DNA of 64,000 bases from NCBI GenBank assembly GCA_022385755.1, contig MU278371.1, positions 23,123-87,122 of the forward strand. The letters run 5' to 3'. Both the position numbers and the translations under genes were made by a program. Position 1 is the stretch's first letter. Each line of letters opens with the position of its first letter. Below, in pieces: positions 24,401-36,977 of the stretch. Under the pieces are notes generated by a model. The model ran no database searches and was not told where the DNA came from. It saw only the letters and a program-made list of their open reading frames with translations. The DNA comes from Trametopsis cervina. Lineage: Eukaryota; Basidiomycota; Agaricomycetes; Polyporales; Irpicaceae.

Positions 24401-27400
24401 ATGTCCTCTGATTTGGCTACCACTCGCAGCACTATTGCGGAGATCAGTACCGGCAAAGATGCAAACCAAGATGGCTGGATGATGTAAGAAATTCGGCTGT
24501 GGTCTTCAGTTAATGCAGTACTAATCCTCCTGTCCTGTAGGATGTGGTGTAACACAAACTGGGGTGACCTCCTCCAGCCTGCGCCGTTGTCCATTGCCCT
24601 GCTTGGATCGATCATGATCATTGCGTCTAGTACGGACGACTTTTGTCAGTGGCATCCTCTCAAGGGGTTTTCAGCAAGCTAAACTCTACTTGATAGCTTT
24701 AATCAACGCGGATGCCCCAGTCCCCTACGTCTGGGAATGTGCCAAGTTCCCTGGCTCCTTCAAAGCATGCCTTATGCAGATGGTAGATTTCTTTGACGGT
24801 CCGTTGAGATCCTTCTGCTGATAAGTCTCGATCGCAGGTCAACGAGGGCTACACTGCTTTCGGAACGGCGGATGCACAAATGACGCGTATTCACAACGCC
24901 TCGGGACAAATACCCGACACGATCAAAGAAGCGGTGTTTACTATCATGACGGGAACACCAACTGAGGTATAGATACCACCACAAGCCAAGGACGTCATTG
25001 ACGACGTCTTGCAGATTCAGGCGCTTCTTCCTGACCAAATCCAGGCTGCTTTAGATCTCGCTAATATTTGCGTGTACGTTGTGCAGTAAACATGGGTTTC
25101 CCGACAGCTCTAACCTTTGTATAGCGAGGCTGCTACTACGTGCGAGGAAGAATTCAAGGGTATCCAAAAACTGGCCGCAGAGATGGTTCTTGCTTGCACT
25201 AACCAAGTGAGTACTTGCTGCGAGGTTGTGTATAAGCTTTTACCGACAGGACGGTCTGCCAGGTCGGAACGACAGAACAGAAGATCAAAGCGAATGAAAT
25301 CCAATTGGCGATCTTGGAAGAGAGAAGAAAGTCTGAAGCAGAGCTGGTGAAGACTCAGAAGGAAACTAGAGACCACCTGCAGAAGGCTTTCCTTAACGCT
25401 GAGGAGGATTTCCACGATGCCGTCAAGAAGGTTCCTACGACGTGAGTAGATGTTCAGCCCACTTATCCCCTTCGTGGATATGTACTCACCGACCCTAAGC
25501 ATGGAGATTGTTGCCTTGCAAGTGGTGGAATGCGTAACCCAGCTCGCTACCACGGCCGGCAACGCCTTCATTAAATCGGCGACCCTCAAGACCGATGCTG
25601 CCATGGCTGGTATCGGTATGCTCCAAAACCAGACCGGTGGAGGTCAGCAACCCGCGCAACCCACGCAGCCTACGCAGCCCGGTGGAACTGGCACCGAAAC
25701 GAAGCCTGCTACCCCTACTCAGAATACGCAGGCAAGCCCAGCGAACCTCTCCGATCCTGGCCTTCAAGAGGCCAACAAGGTGTTGCAGCTTGCCAACACG
25801 TTACAGGTGCTGGTGTCTGGTGGCCCCAACTCCAGCCCAGACTGGAATCAGCTCCGTGGAAACGTACGTCGCGATCCCAGCTCCTGTTTACTAGTCAATC
25901 TCACCATCCTTTGCTACAGGACAAAGACGGGAAGAGTGGCGCGTTGTATGTTCAAATGAGCTTGCAGACCACCATCGACCGCTTGGACAAGACCAAGCCG
26001 ATCTCGGCTGAACTTCTTCCCATAGTCGAGTCTGCCGTCGCCATCGCCAAAGGGATCGTCGATGTCGCGAAGTCTGCATCATCATCGGAAGATAGTGCGC
26101 TAGATCCGTACAAGCCCAAGATCACCACGTTGATCGCCAACGCTCAACAAATGGTGACGAAAGTCAACTCCATCCTTTCTCAATCTGGCTCTGTGGGTAC
26201 AGGGCCCGCTACGCCTCCCACTCCCGAAAAAGTGTCGCCCGGCGCGGCAGTAAGTCCCTGCACCTATTGCGATACGTTTCAATAACATATGTTGCCGTCA
26301 GGTTGTGGCCGTTCAGAACTCGCAATACCTTGTTCGTCTCTTCCCTACTTTCGCTTTTACACGAAATCGAGATTGACGTTTTGTGCACAGGTGAACGAGA
26401 CTCGTGGTCACCTTGAGGCTACCGGGAAGTCGTACATCGAGGCGACGAACCAGCTCTTGAAGCAACAAGAGCTAATCACGAAGACGATTGCTGATCTGAC
26501 GAGTATCTCGTTGACCAACACCAGCATCAAAGCTATGCTTCCCGTCCTCAAGAAGGCCATCGGTGCATTCACAAGTAAGCCTCACATACATCAGCTGGAT
26601 ATCTGATGTTGAATGCCCAATGCTATAGCTCTGCAGGCACAATTCTCGCAGATCAGCCAGTTCTTCAAGAACGTCGCCTCTCTGCTGCAAGACATCCTTC
26701 TGCCCTCTGTAACTAAGTGGACGAAGACTATGCAGAACACCATGACGTTGGGAGGTGTCACGATCGGCGGTCAGTGAACCCGTTCTTCCTCTGCCGCTTG
26801 TACTGATGATCTCGAATGAATTTAGACCTTTCTCGCCAGCTGATCTACGCTCAGATGATGCTGCCACTCAGGGTGAGCATGCTCGCGGAGAAGATTTCAG
26901 CTGTATACCTCGAGGTATCAGACAAGTATATCATGCCGGCTCAGCGGTAGGTGATCATCGTATCATCGTATGATTGAGTCTCATCTCCCTGACAGGAGTG
27001 TTGGTGGGATGCTGGAGTTCAGCAGCGATAACACCGAACAAGGCAAAGCGGCGCTCAGAGGTGTGTGTGGCAACTTTGGCATAGATTTCAGGTGCTAATC
27101 CTGTTCAAATCAAAGCATCATTGGAGAAGAAACAGGCAACGCTACAGAAGCAGTCACAGGACGCCAGTAAACAGATCGCGGCTCTGGTCGCCAAGGATCA
27201 GAAGGTTTGCCCTATCATTTACCGTATCGATGTTGTATCTGAACCCATCACACATTAGGCGTTTGCGGCTGCTATCAAAACGCGACTCGATAAGATCAAC
27301 ACCACGCTGCAGGATGTCATCCCTGCTGTCCGGGAGCCCGGTAAGTGTTCAAGTGATTCCCCGCTCCTAAGCACGCTCTCACAGAGAATTCCAGTCCCGA

Positions 27401-27504
27401 AGGCTATCACCGATGTCACCTCCGCATCCGTAAAGCAGTACACTGAGAAGCGCGGGACAGCTGCCAAAGCGAACCCAATGTACGATGTCGGCAGCATGAT
27501 GTAA
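24401..27504 (+). CDS. Long alpha-helical protein, with frameshift and in-frame stop
   Basis: A gene of about 14 exons, ATG at 24401 to TAA at 27502-27504, encoding very helix-rich sequence. I do not recognise a named family, though related helical proteins of unknown role are common in mushroom genomes. Readable segments are ALINADAPVPYVWECAKF, AFGTADAQMTRIHNASGQIP, a coiled stretch near 25270-25440, a Gln/Pro/Thr-rich low-complexity linker (25630-25740), and further helices to KANPMYDVGSMM. Two lesions occur: one extra T in the TTTT run at 24641-24644 shifts the frame, and TAG at 24970-24972 stops it. The stop lies within a possible 48-nt GT-AG intron (24967-25014) that would keep frame. 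The rest is open with good splice sites. It may be a recent pseudogene or contain sequence errors. Its long helical hairpins recall alpha-pore-forming proteins only in a general way. Confidence 0.65.
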
Positions 27505-27937
27505 CGGAACGAGTGTCCTCCGACGCGAAAGTATCCCATGTTGTCTGTTTTGTTTTCCCTTCTTCGTCATCCATAAATGCACTATTATGTTTGCGTATGC
27601 ACTGATTGACTGTTGGGTTCTTCTGATATACCTAGTAGAACCCTTGCTTGTACCATATTAATGCACATCCTTCGAACTCATTGAGCTGCCGGCATTGTGT
27701 TGCACGTATTCGTCAAGAAACCCAGGCCAGAGGCGAACCAGTGGGATCAATTTCACACGTGTTCCGGGCCGCCGCCTCCTCGTACCCAACGTCAGCGACT
27801 ACGTTCGTGCCTCTTCTCACTAGATAACGATCACGCAATTCTCACTCTCACGCAGGCCATTCAAACGAGGTCAGCTGGATAGCTGTAAGATGTTCTTGCG
27901 GCCGATGGTAGGTGAGCCGGTGGCGAAGGGATTTTTG
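27505..27937. other. Intergenic, no gene recognised
   Basis: Short spacer between the helical gene and the aldo/keto reductase; nothing recognised apart from the downstream promoter. Confidence 0.5.
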
Positions 27938-27945
27938 TATATATA
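27938..27945 (+). promoter_or_regulatory. TATA box of aldo/keto reductase
   Basis: TATATATA about 50 nt before the ATG at 27994. Confidence 0.5.
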
Positions 27946-27993
27946 GCTGCAGACAGAGATAGCATCCAGTAAACCCACGCGCCCTCTACCAAC

Positions 27994-29693
27994 ATGGCTG
28001 ATGCACCGGCGAAGAAGATGCAATACGGTGCGCAGATCGTCGTAGCTGCATGTTGACGGAGGTTGATCTTCCGTTCTGGTACAGTCCGTCTCGGAAAATC
28101 AGGCCTGAAGGTCTCGAAGATTATCCTGGGGACGATGCAGTATGGGAGCAAGGAATGGCAGGACTGGGTACTCGAGGAGGACGAAGCGATCGAGCACATC
28201 AAATACGCGTGAGTAGTCTTTTACTCTTCTTCTTTTAATCTCGACTCATCACTCCATCATGAACTAAGCTACGACGCCGGGATACAAACCTTCGACACCG
28301 CCAATGTCTACTCAAACGGGCTCTCGGAGGTCATCCTTGGAAATGCCATCAAGAAGCTCAACCTTCCGCGCGAGGAGCTGGTGATCTTAACTAAAGTGTA
28401 CGCAACTGGTAAGCGCGACATCATCTGTGCATCCAAATGAGACTCACCCCGCGGTTGAAGTTGCCCCGAAATACGGCATCAACCTCAATAGGACTGGCCA
28501 GACTGCGCAAGACGTCGGGGTTATCAACCAGACGGGCCTCAATCGCAAGGTGCGCATTCATATCGTGACTCGATCTTGACGTGAAGGGTTGACTGTGGGT
28601 GTTCAGCACATCTTTGATTCCGTCAAAGCAAGCTTGAAGCGTCTTCAACTTGATTACATCGATGTTTTGCAATGTATGCTTCCATCAGATCACATCGTGT
28701 CACACGTGTGTTCATGCGCCTTTGGTTTTCAGGTCACAGATTCGACTACAGCACGCCCATTGAAGAGACGATGCAGGCGCTGCACGATGTCGTCCAGGCA
28801 GGATATGTGAGATACATCGGAATGAGCTCGTGCCACGCGTATCAATGTGAGTCTGCACCGCCCAGCCTGGGCGTATTGTAGACATGAGCTAACAATGCAT
28901 CTCTGTTTACAGTCCATGCGATGCAAAGTGAGTCTACTCCTTTCGGACCCTCTTCCACCACAGCGCTTAATGCCAATGATGCCCAGACTATGCCATCGCG
29001 AACAAGCTTACGCCCTTCATCTCAATGCAGAACCATTACAACCTCGTCTACCGCGAGGAGGAGCGCGAGATGTTCCCCACCCTCAAGGTGCGCAATGTTT
29101 CGCTACCTTCTTCCTCATTCACCTCGCGATATTGACGTCTGGCGATTGATAGCTATTCGGCGTCGGTTCAATCCCTTGGTCGCCCTTGGCTCGTGGCTTG
29201 CTCACGCGTCCGTTCAGTGGGAAGGATGAGACAACGCGTGGAAAGGTTGACATGTGAGCATGCAGTTCTTCTCCCCCTTAGCACATATACGCTGACATTA
29301 CACCCGTAGGATGATCAAAGGGTATACCGGCCCTGGAACCCCAGATATTGTCGACCGGTACGTGATTGATATTGACTTGTGCCTTTTTCACTTCGCTTAC
29401 CCTGGGTCCATAGTGTCGAGGAGCTCGCCAAGAAGAAGAATGTCTCCATGGCACAAATCGACGTTGCGTGGGTCCTCGCCAAGGAGGGCGTTACGGCACC
29501 GATCATAGGTACCACGAGTTTGGACAATCTGAAGGACATCCTTGGTACGTCCTCAAATCCCAACCAGCGTCGACTGCAAATATGCTAACGCTTGTGTGGG
29601 ATAACAGGCGGTCTGGACGTGGAGCTCACACCCGAGGAGATTAAGTACCTCGAGGAACCATACAAGCCCACGAAGGTGCACGGGCACACCTGA
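27994..29693 (+). CDS. Aldo/keto reductase
   Basis: Twelve exons: 27994-28027, 28085-28208, 28269-28408, 28461-28549, 28607-28673, 28733-28846, 28913-28927, 28987-29087, 29153-29253, 29310-29357, 29414-29544, 29608-29693; 1050 nt, 349 aa, a normal length for this family. It is an NADPH-dependent TIM-barrel oxidoreductase. The catalytic tetrad is visible: Asp and Tyr in [14 protein letters not shown], Lys in LVILTKVYA and His in DVLQCHRFDY. Cofactor-side motifs include [18 protein letters not shown] and [15 protein letters not shown]. Exon 7 is a 15-nt micro-exon. The family resembles fungal aryl-alcohol and norsolorinic-acid-type reductases; the substrate is unknown. A decayed copy lies at about 44775-45390. 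Confidence 0.93.
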
Positions 29694-31974
29694 GTAGGAA
29701 CTGAACTCATGGGCGGAATGTTAGCTGATAAGTTGCAACCCGAGGTAGAGCCCCACAAAGATAAACATTTTGTACGTATAGAATGGAAACAGGCTCCATC
29801 GAAAATCCATAGTGGTGTGTGCGTGATCCAGTGTAAATTTTGGAAAGTCCTGTCGCATAGGTCCCTCATCAATACGCCTAATCGGAATAATTAGACAGGC
29901 TATGGCGGAGGGCTAGCCGATGCGATACATACCTGTAAAATTCGAGTTCAGCTTATGTTGCGGCTTCTCGACAGGAAGCGATATCCTGCGATGAGGACAA
30001 GTGTCCTGAGGTACGTGCAGGAGAGTGAACCAAAGATGGCGGGAGCATACATCGGAACATTTGCGCTCGTATGATATGGTCATTGGACGGACGCGGGGAA
30101 CTATATGCGCCCTGCTGCTGCCTGTTGTCAGCAACAGCAGCATGATCTAGGGATAAATACACCGGACACGACTGCACTTGAGAGACTTTTTCTGCCCACG
30201 AAATATTACACACTATACTTCCACGCAGACCGTTCTTGTGATTGGCTTCGGTGGCTCCTGTTTTCGGGAACAGTGATAGGGGGAGAGCCGGGTCAGCAGG
30301 CTTGCCGGGATGACAGAGCTGCGTACAGACAAATGGACGAGCGGAGTTGGGGCTGTTGTTCTTCTGTTACATACTGGTCCAGCAGTGGTCTCATCTCACC
30401 GCTTCCCTCAGATGTACGGCCATCTTAGTGTTGACTTCATTTGTGCGACTCCAGTCTCTCAAGTCTGTACGGCAGTGCTCAGGGGAGAGAGAGACCAGAG
30501 AGATGGACACGCACTCTTGGGAGTGTGTGTCAACCCGATCACATCCGCGCCTAACCTTATCAGCTGCCCACGTGCACTTTCTGGGCTCGAATCCTGTTCG
30601 TCGTTGTGACGTTCTCCAAACGGCGACGAGTGGTTTCGCCTCACACGCAATCTCCCCATATTCTTCGCGCGGGTCCCTCGAATGGATGGATGTTCCATAA
30701 ACTGGATGCACTCCGGTAATGCTGAGCCTATTAGGTACGGAACACAGGTAAGCATTTGTCTCACTCGTGTATCAGTGTTGCGCTGCTCTCTTTTTTTTTT
30801 TGGCTTCTTTTCAATATATCCAGAAGCGCCGCTGTACCTGATGACTTCGTACTCTGAGGGTTCTTTCTAGAGGAATGTGCGCTGCAAGCTGAGTAATCTA
30901 CGGGAATTGTCCAGACACTTCGAAACCATTGCTTCGGCTGCTCCAGGCCTTCACATCCGTTCGACTTGCACCGCCCCACGAGTATCCTCTCCCTTCACTC
31001 CTGTGCCCACATCTACTCAGAGAGAATTCGATCAGCATTGTATCAAAGCTATTGTGATCTCACACTGTGTGCATCCGCCTCATCTCGTCTCAGGAGGGTC
31101 AACTCAATACGTGTATCTGGAATCGAAGACGCGTTGAGGTCGGATATGAAGCTGGAAGAAGAGCCCTTAAACGTGGTCAACACGCATGCCAACCAATATT
31201 GGCAAGATGTTCCCGCATACTCTCCGCGTCTTCATTTCATCCAGGGCAGTGTACCCCGTGTGTAATTAACATGCTGCTTGTCAGCTCCACTGCGGACGTC
31301 TTCGTACTGCCCTGATCTGGTCAGAATGGAAGTACAAACCTCTGGCTAGAACTGGTGTGCTCGTAGGCGGTGTGTTAAAATGTTCTTTTACATAGCCCTG
31401 ACCTCTGAACGCAGCTACTCTCCCAACCACGTCCTTACAAGCTAGTTATCGTTTGGGCAACGTACCCAATGTGCCCCAAAGCCTTCGGTATGTACGGTCA
31501 TCTCAGCTGTGCGTTTGCACGAGAATCACCGATTTAACTCAATTACCAATCTATGGTCTCACGCTTTGTGCCCACAAACACGTGGATCACGGCAGGTATG
31601 GAAGATGGAAATGCACGCGGTGCGAGTGCCCGTATGGTTCATCTATCTGTGTACAAGGTTTCCGCAATGTATTCGAAGTAGGTGATCGTCTCTGTCCCGT
31701 GCTTTCATGATAGAATTTGTGCACTGCAGTATGCAGTTCTATCTGCGGCCGCACAGTGGTCTGCATCGCCATGAGCTTCTCGTAAGCTGATAGGAGGTGA
31801 CACACAAGCACTGTATTGCGCATCATATGCCCGCATAGTTCTCATGTTGGTCCGCGTCAGTCCGTGTGCGGATAAAAGGTAGCAGGGGTATATATATACG
31901 AGAGCCAGTCGTAGCGTTCGATATGATCTACCTCACCTTGTACCAACGATAATCTTGAAGAGCAATCCCCGTCA
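29694..31974. other. Intergenic: spacer plus repeat R copy 2
   Basis: No gene recognised between 29694 and 30540. From 30540 the region is repeat R, then the presumed promoter of F3 with a TATATATATA run at 31889-31898. Confidence 0.5.
30540..31700 (+). repeat. Local repeat R, copy 2
   Basis: Begins CGCGCCTAACCTTATCAGCT next to a CACGTG, followed by a CGTTGTGACGTTCTCCAAACG-like segment, CCCTCGAATGGATGGAT and GAAGCGCCGCTGTACCTG. It continues through a GGTCGGATATGAAG-like segment and ends near GATGGAAATGCACGC and AGGTTTCCGCAATG. Order and orientation match copy 3 at 35.6 kb. No transposase or terminal repeats were recognised. Confidence 0.65.
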
Positions 31975-32000
31975 ATGTTTGGTCTTACGGAGTTTCGTGA

Positions 32001-34224
32001 ATTCAAGAAGGAGCATTTTACAAAAAAGTCCCCTTTGGAGCTGGAGAGGAGTTGAAACGTTCGATAGAAGAGGCTCGTTTGAGAGAGGAGAATCATTTGA
32101 GGGAGAACAAACGTTTGAGGGAGGAGTACCGTTTGAGGGAGAAGGAGTGTTTGAAGGACCGTGGACGTACGCGGGAGGAACGTCTAAGGAGACGACTTGA
32201 TGCGGCTGTTCGTCCCTCGGGTCTGCTGAGTCCTGCAGCGATGATGGGAAGAAGCGCTATAGACGAGGAGGTTCGTAGTTGGCTGGAGGACGTTTCGAGG
32301 GAGGGGGCTCGTATGATGGAGGAGGAACGTTGGAGGAACGAGGTATATTTGAGGGAGGAGGACCGTTTGACGCAGAAGGACCCTCTGACGCAGGAGGACC
32401 GTTTGAGGGAGGCGGACCGTTTGAGGGAGGATAGGCATTCGAGACAGGTTCTGGAGTGTGCGGAAGAGGCTCTCGAGCAACTAAGTATGCTGGAACATTG
32501 GATGGAGGAGACTCGTTTCAGAGGGGAGGAGCGGTTGAAGGAGGAACAGCGTTTGAAGGAGGACGCTGAGGTGCTTTTGTGGAATGAGGCTCAGCAGCGT
32601 CTGAGAGAGGACACCCGGAAGCGCTGGCTTGAAGGTGTGAATCTATTTGTGAAGCTCGGTCTCTGCATTCTACTGACAGGGATGTCTCAGCGACATGGCC
32701 AGAGAGCACCGGACAATATGCGACGGCTGTCGATCTCCCGCAGGAATTGTTCGAGATCATCGTACACAACGCGGTCAGCGGAGATGGATATCCTGATCGT
32801 GAGAAAGCTGTGGCAGTCCTATGCCGGTGTGCACTCGTCGCACTCCCGTGGGCCAAGCACGCTCGAGCCATTCTTTGGGGCGATGTGCTTAAGGATCACA
32901 GAGTCAAGAAGTCGAGGGATGCGCAGATGTTGAGGGAGACGACACTCAAAGGCTGTCCGCGGCTGACACCTGTCATTGACCTTCTCCCACAGCTCCGTGT
33001 TGTGCCGATCTTTGGTGACGGACGATCGTGGCTGCATATGGTCGGCACTATCACCAAGATTCGCAGCAAGTTGACAGTTCTCGAGCTTGATGGCGAGAAC
33101 GCCCCCGATGGGTTTGACTGGACCCTATCGAGGACGCCACACCGGGGCACACCATTTGGTACCGCTGGCTTCCCCGCCCTCGCCAACCTCGCCCGCCTTG
33201 AGCTGTCCAACATCCACTTCGCTCAGTTCTCCGATCTCGTCACGGTCTTCCGCCATTTTGCCTCTCCAGAAAACGTCGAAATCAATCGCGTGACGTGGGA
33301 CAAGACCGATGTACCGTTACATTGGCCTCCTCGAGCCGTACGTAGCAAGCGAATCACTGGGATCAAGTGCATAGATATAGGCAATTGCACGGACAACACG
33401 CTTGTTGCAATGGCGGCCCATGCTCTCGACCCTCGACTTCCCATACAGACATTGCCAGAGTATGACAGGCTTAGACTTCAACAGCTATCTCAGGCGTTGC
33501 CCCCCCGTGAAGAGGATCGCCGGTTCATTGGTACGTCATAACGCAACTGCCGAGACTGCGTCCGTGGCACTCACTATATGCAGTTCTGGTGCCAGAGCTC
33601 TTTCCGTCCGAGGGCTTCGGTCCTCTGCACGTTACATGCAGTCCAGCTGCACCGCCCATATTTCCGCATGTCGTCAGTGTGCTTCTGTTACTCACTCACT
33701 GGGACGACCATCAGGATCAAGTAGCTGCCCTGCACGAATTTCTTCAGACTGTCATCCATTTCACCAGGCTGCGTGCGATTGGGATCGAATATGACGGAGT
33801 CCGTAGTCAACTCGTTACCTTACTCGCTGGGATCTCCCACTTGGCCGCACAGCTTCCCCCCGATGTCATACGCCGTGTGTTATGTCCTCAAGATCGCAAC
33901 GCTTCCGAGCCTCCGGAGTGGATAGAGCTTGATTGGCTGACCACAGAGCCCACAGGTATGTCATCATTCCTATCCTATGGTCACCCTTGTTGGCATTGAC
34001 GTGCCTACGTGCCTCTAGGACAAGTGTGGAGTAAGTGTGTTTGTTCCACTGCCGTACGCAGCTGACATTTTACAGAATGCGACAAGCAGGAGGATGAAGA
34101 CCATTCCCATGGAGATGATGCTTGTGAGGACACTGTCCTGGCAAGGGCGATGTCGTCTGCTGTAGAGGAACATATGCGCAAGAATCCCTTCGCCCCATAT
34201 GCGGCAATACCGGAGGTTGCGTAA
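32001..34224 (+). CDS. F-box-like protein F3 with coiled-coil N-terminus; start unresolved
   Basis: Exons: up to 32634 (open from 32001), 32691-33530, 33584-33955, 34019-34030 (12-nt micro-exon), 34076-34224; stop TAA. The core has WPESTGQYATAVDLPQELFE, CALVALPWAKHARAILWGDV and the conserved C-terminal block ending EHMRKNPFAPYAAIPEVA. The N-terminal exon codes for many heptad-like units of the type RLREE, probably a long coiled coil, made from a 21-bp repeat. The first ATG in a plausible place (31975, after the TATA run) is out of frame with this exon, and no ATG exists in frame before residue 80 or so. A missed short intron or a one-base shift could explain it. F3 follows repeat R copy 2. 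Ubiquitin-ligase adaptor role is inferred from the F-box-like motif. Confidence 0.72.
32052..32440 (+). repeat. 21-bp coding minisatellite in F3
   Basis: Units related to CGTTTGAGGGAGGAG plus six bases recur about every 21 nt, giving heptads such as RLREENH, RLREEYR and RLREADR. Some units have diverged. The period of seven residues with leucine at a fixed position suits a coiled coil. Confidence 0.75.
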
Positions 34225-36870
34225 GTGTGTGCTCGCCGCTATCTTTGCTGGTGCGTCCCTTCTTTCGTTCACAGTCAGTGATCTTAATGACTGTTCCGGA
34301 TGATTCCCTTTGTCAATGGAGCAGCAATAGCCCACCACGCATACGTCTCTTTTTCAATGCTCTATTTTGATGTATCATCGTGTTCCTACTCTCCCTCGCA
34401 TCAATATTTGCCCTAGGACAGTTGTCTGATATCGCTCCCAGTTGTCTACTTATGTACTGTGGTATTTTCACACCCTCTATGCATATTCTAACACCCGCTT
34501 CGTGTTTCTCACGTATAATTCTGTCTCATACGCTTGTACTTCGTTGTTAATCCAACATCCCTGCTGGTACGGATTCATTGGCTCACTTCTCGCCTGTGCC
34601 CTGCTGTCAGCGTGTGTGCTTGCTGCTAGAGCTGGGCTCGTCGTCGGTAGACGAGTGAACGGCTACTCTTCAGGCATTTTCGGCAGCGTACTATGCATCA
34701 CATCACGCAGAGACACTCTTGCGTCGACATCGCAAGTAAGGAATATTCACGGCCATCAAAACTCACACAAAACAACAAAGATAGGATGTTCATGCATGCA
34801 CCGCCTCCATCTGTAGCGTACACATAGACGTCCTCAGTGTCCTACGCAACCATTATTCTGCAATATCCAGCTGCGTTAGTCCCAGCGAACGATCTATCAC
34901 CTTTGCATGCATTTTCTTCCGTCGATAACTGCCAGTCAGCCGGTTTGAACACCGGCGCGTCGTAGATATCCCAACGTCGGAGGGTTCTCGAGACCACTTG
35001 TGCACTAGATCGGAAACCGTGGTAATGCGTGAGGGAATACGGATATGCGCAAAGCCTGCACGGTTGCGGGCTGCTGAGTCTTCGTGCTATATCCACGCGG
35101 GGAGGGTCCGACATCGATCACAAACGCAGGGATGATGCTATGTTAGGCTGCATGCGACCGTTTCAAGAACGATCATCTTACTCGAGGAGATCTGTGCGGT
35201 ACATGATAAAGGGTGTGCTATGGTAGCTGTGGATCTTTGCAAGGAGAGAACAGCACCGCGCAGGAGTCTGTACGCGGTGAAGGTCTGTTTGTTATCCGGA
35301 TCGAGTTGGGATCCACACTCACCGGTCGTCAGCTCAGCAGCGGTTCCCTCACAGGTTCTGCGATGCGTTCCAAAGCGGCTTCATGCTGAAGTGCTGCGAA
35401 TGCGGTCTTGCCAGCAGAGGTGCAGGTTGTAGAGTGAACGCCGGATTCACACGCTTCGAGTTGGGAGTTGGAACTGTGGGGGGAGACACATTGACTGGAA
35501 AGAACGAAACTAGAGTAGACTAATGGGGCGCACTAAAGCGGAGCGACGCGACCTGACAGTTGGAGGCAACGCGAGCGTGTGAGAAAAGGCGCGGTGGAGC
35601 GCGCCTAACCTTATCAATTGCTCACGTGCAAGGCGCTTGTTCCTGGCCGACGTTGTGGCGTTCTGCAAACGGCCACGAGTCGTCTCTCCTCACATTCACA
35701 TTCTCCTCATCTGTCGCGCAGGCCCCTCGAATGGACGAATAGCGCGTATATTGGACGGAGGCTGGATTGCGAGATGTGATGAGGGCGGTAGGGGAGGAGC
35801 ACAGGTAAGCATGCGCACAACCCGTGTATCAGGCTGTGTCGTGCTGACCACGTTTGTTTGCTTCTTTTCCATTTATTAAGAAGCGCAGCTGTACCTGTAC
35901 GATATTGCACTATGAATAAGGCCTGTATTGAGCAGGACAGGCTACACGGTAAGGGTCCGAACTCTGTCTTATCTGTGCCTCATCGATTGTTCCAGGTCTT
36001 CAACATCCACCTCGCACCGCCCAACGCGATGTCTTCCCGCACAGCTCCTATGCAGCTGTCTATGGAAACGTTCCTCCGAAGCCATTGCAGGCTGTGTGAG
36101 GCTATGTCCTGTGAGCTATTTCGGATTCAGGAGTGGCACTCAGGGTATGCCGCCCTCAACGAAGATATGAAGACGTTCCGAGAATTCGGAAGTGGCATGT
36201 GCCATGCGTTCAGTGAGCGTGCGTGTATTGGCTGCTCGTTCCGCCTCATATCCGACCTTAACGTACCATCGACTCCATGTAGACCCTGTTATCTGTTTTC
36301 CTGCTACACGCTCGTACCGCTTCGATGGCCAGGATTCTCTCCCAATAACTGGAATCCTCGTTGGGAGTAGGCGTTTTTCATTCATCCAAACCGAAGTAGA
36401 TACTGACGACTCAAGGGCAGCAATCAGAGCTCTTACACGCCCGCGCTGGTGGACTGATGTAGCGAGTCCTCGGTTTTCGTACAAACGGCCGCCTCAGTGA
36501 TTTCGCTCGCACAACCTTACGCTGTTACTCCCAGCACGGCCCTGTCTCTCAACCCTTGCCGTGTCTAAACACGCTGATCACGGCAGGCGTAAAAGATGGA
36601 AATGCAGGCAGAGTGAACGGATGCAATCTAATTTATTCCCGCACGAGGTTTCCGCATGGCTGTGTCAAAGCGATTCCAAAGTACGTGTAGCCATCTCGTA
36701 CATGGTTCTACTGTCCTAGAAGGCGATGCGGCTGTTTGCAAGACGACGTTCTATAGCACAGGCTCAGCATTCTCATTGGCTCCTTATACAGGGATAACAC
36801 AGCCATGAAACTGTGCCGCAGAATCGCAGCCTTGTGCCTGTGTCGGTCCGCTTGTGCCAGGCATCAGGTC
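34225..36870. other. Intergenic: spacer plus repeat R copy 3
   Basis: The first few hundred bases are the F3 3' flank and resemble the F4 3' flank near 39240-39310. A minus-strand open stretch near 34842-35114 is unrecognised. From 35595 the region is repeat R. Confidence 0.45.
35595..36765 (+). repeat. Local repeat R, copy 3
   Basis: Starts CGCGCCTAACCTTATCAATT near a CACGTG, then GTTGTGGCGTTCTGCAAACG, CCCCTCGAATGGACGAAT, GAAGCGCAGCTGTACCTG and a GACCCTGTTATCTG stretch. It ends with GATGGAAATGCAGGCAGAGT and TCTCGTACATGGTTCTACTG. It is the longest easily aligned copy and matches the inverted copy at 4.9-6.2 kb end to end. Confidence 0.65.
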
Positions 36871-36878
36871 ATATGCAG

Positions 36879-36886
36879 ATATATAG
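36879..36886 (+). promoter_or_regulatory. TATA-like box of F4
   Basis: ATATATAG run about 95 nt before the F4 ATG. Confidence 0.35.
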
Positions 36887-36977
36887 TCTCGATTCCCCGG
36901 TTACTGCGTTCGGTCGACTGCTCCTCATCCTGTCCATATCGCGCCAATCGTTGAAGAAACCGATAGTCACTCCGTAG

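Noticed and set aside
34842..35114. Minus-strand 90-codon frame between F3 and repeat R
   Set aside because: Reads like protein in part but has no recognised family and no splice partners.
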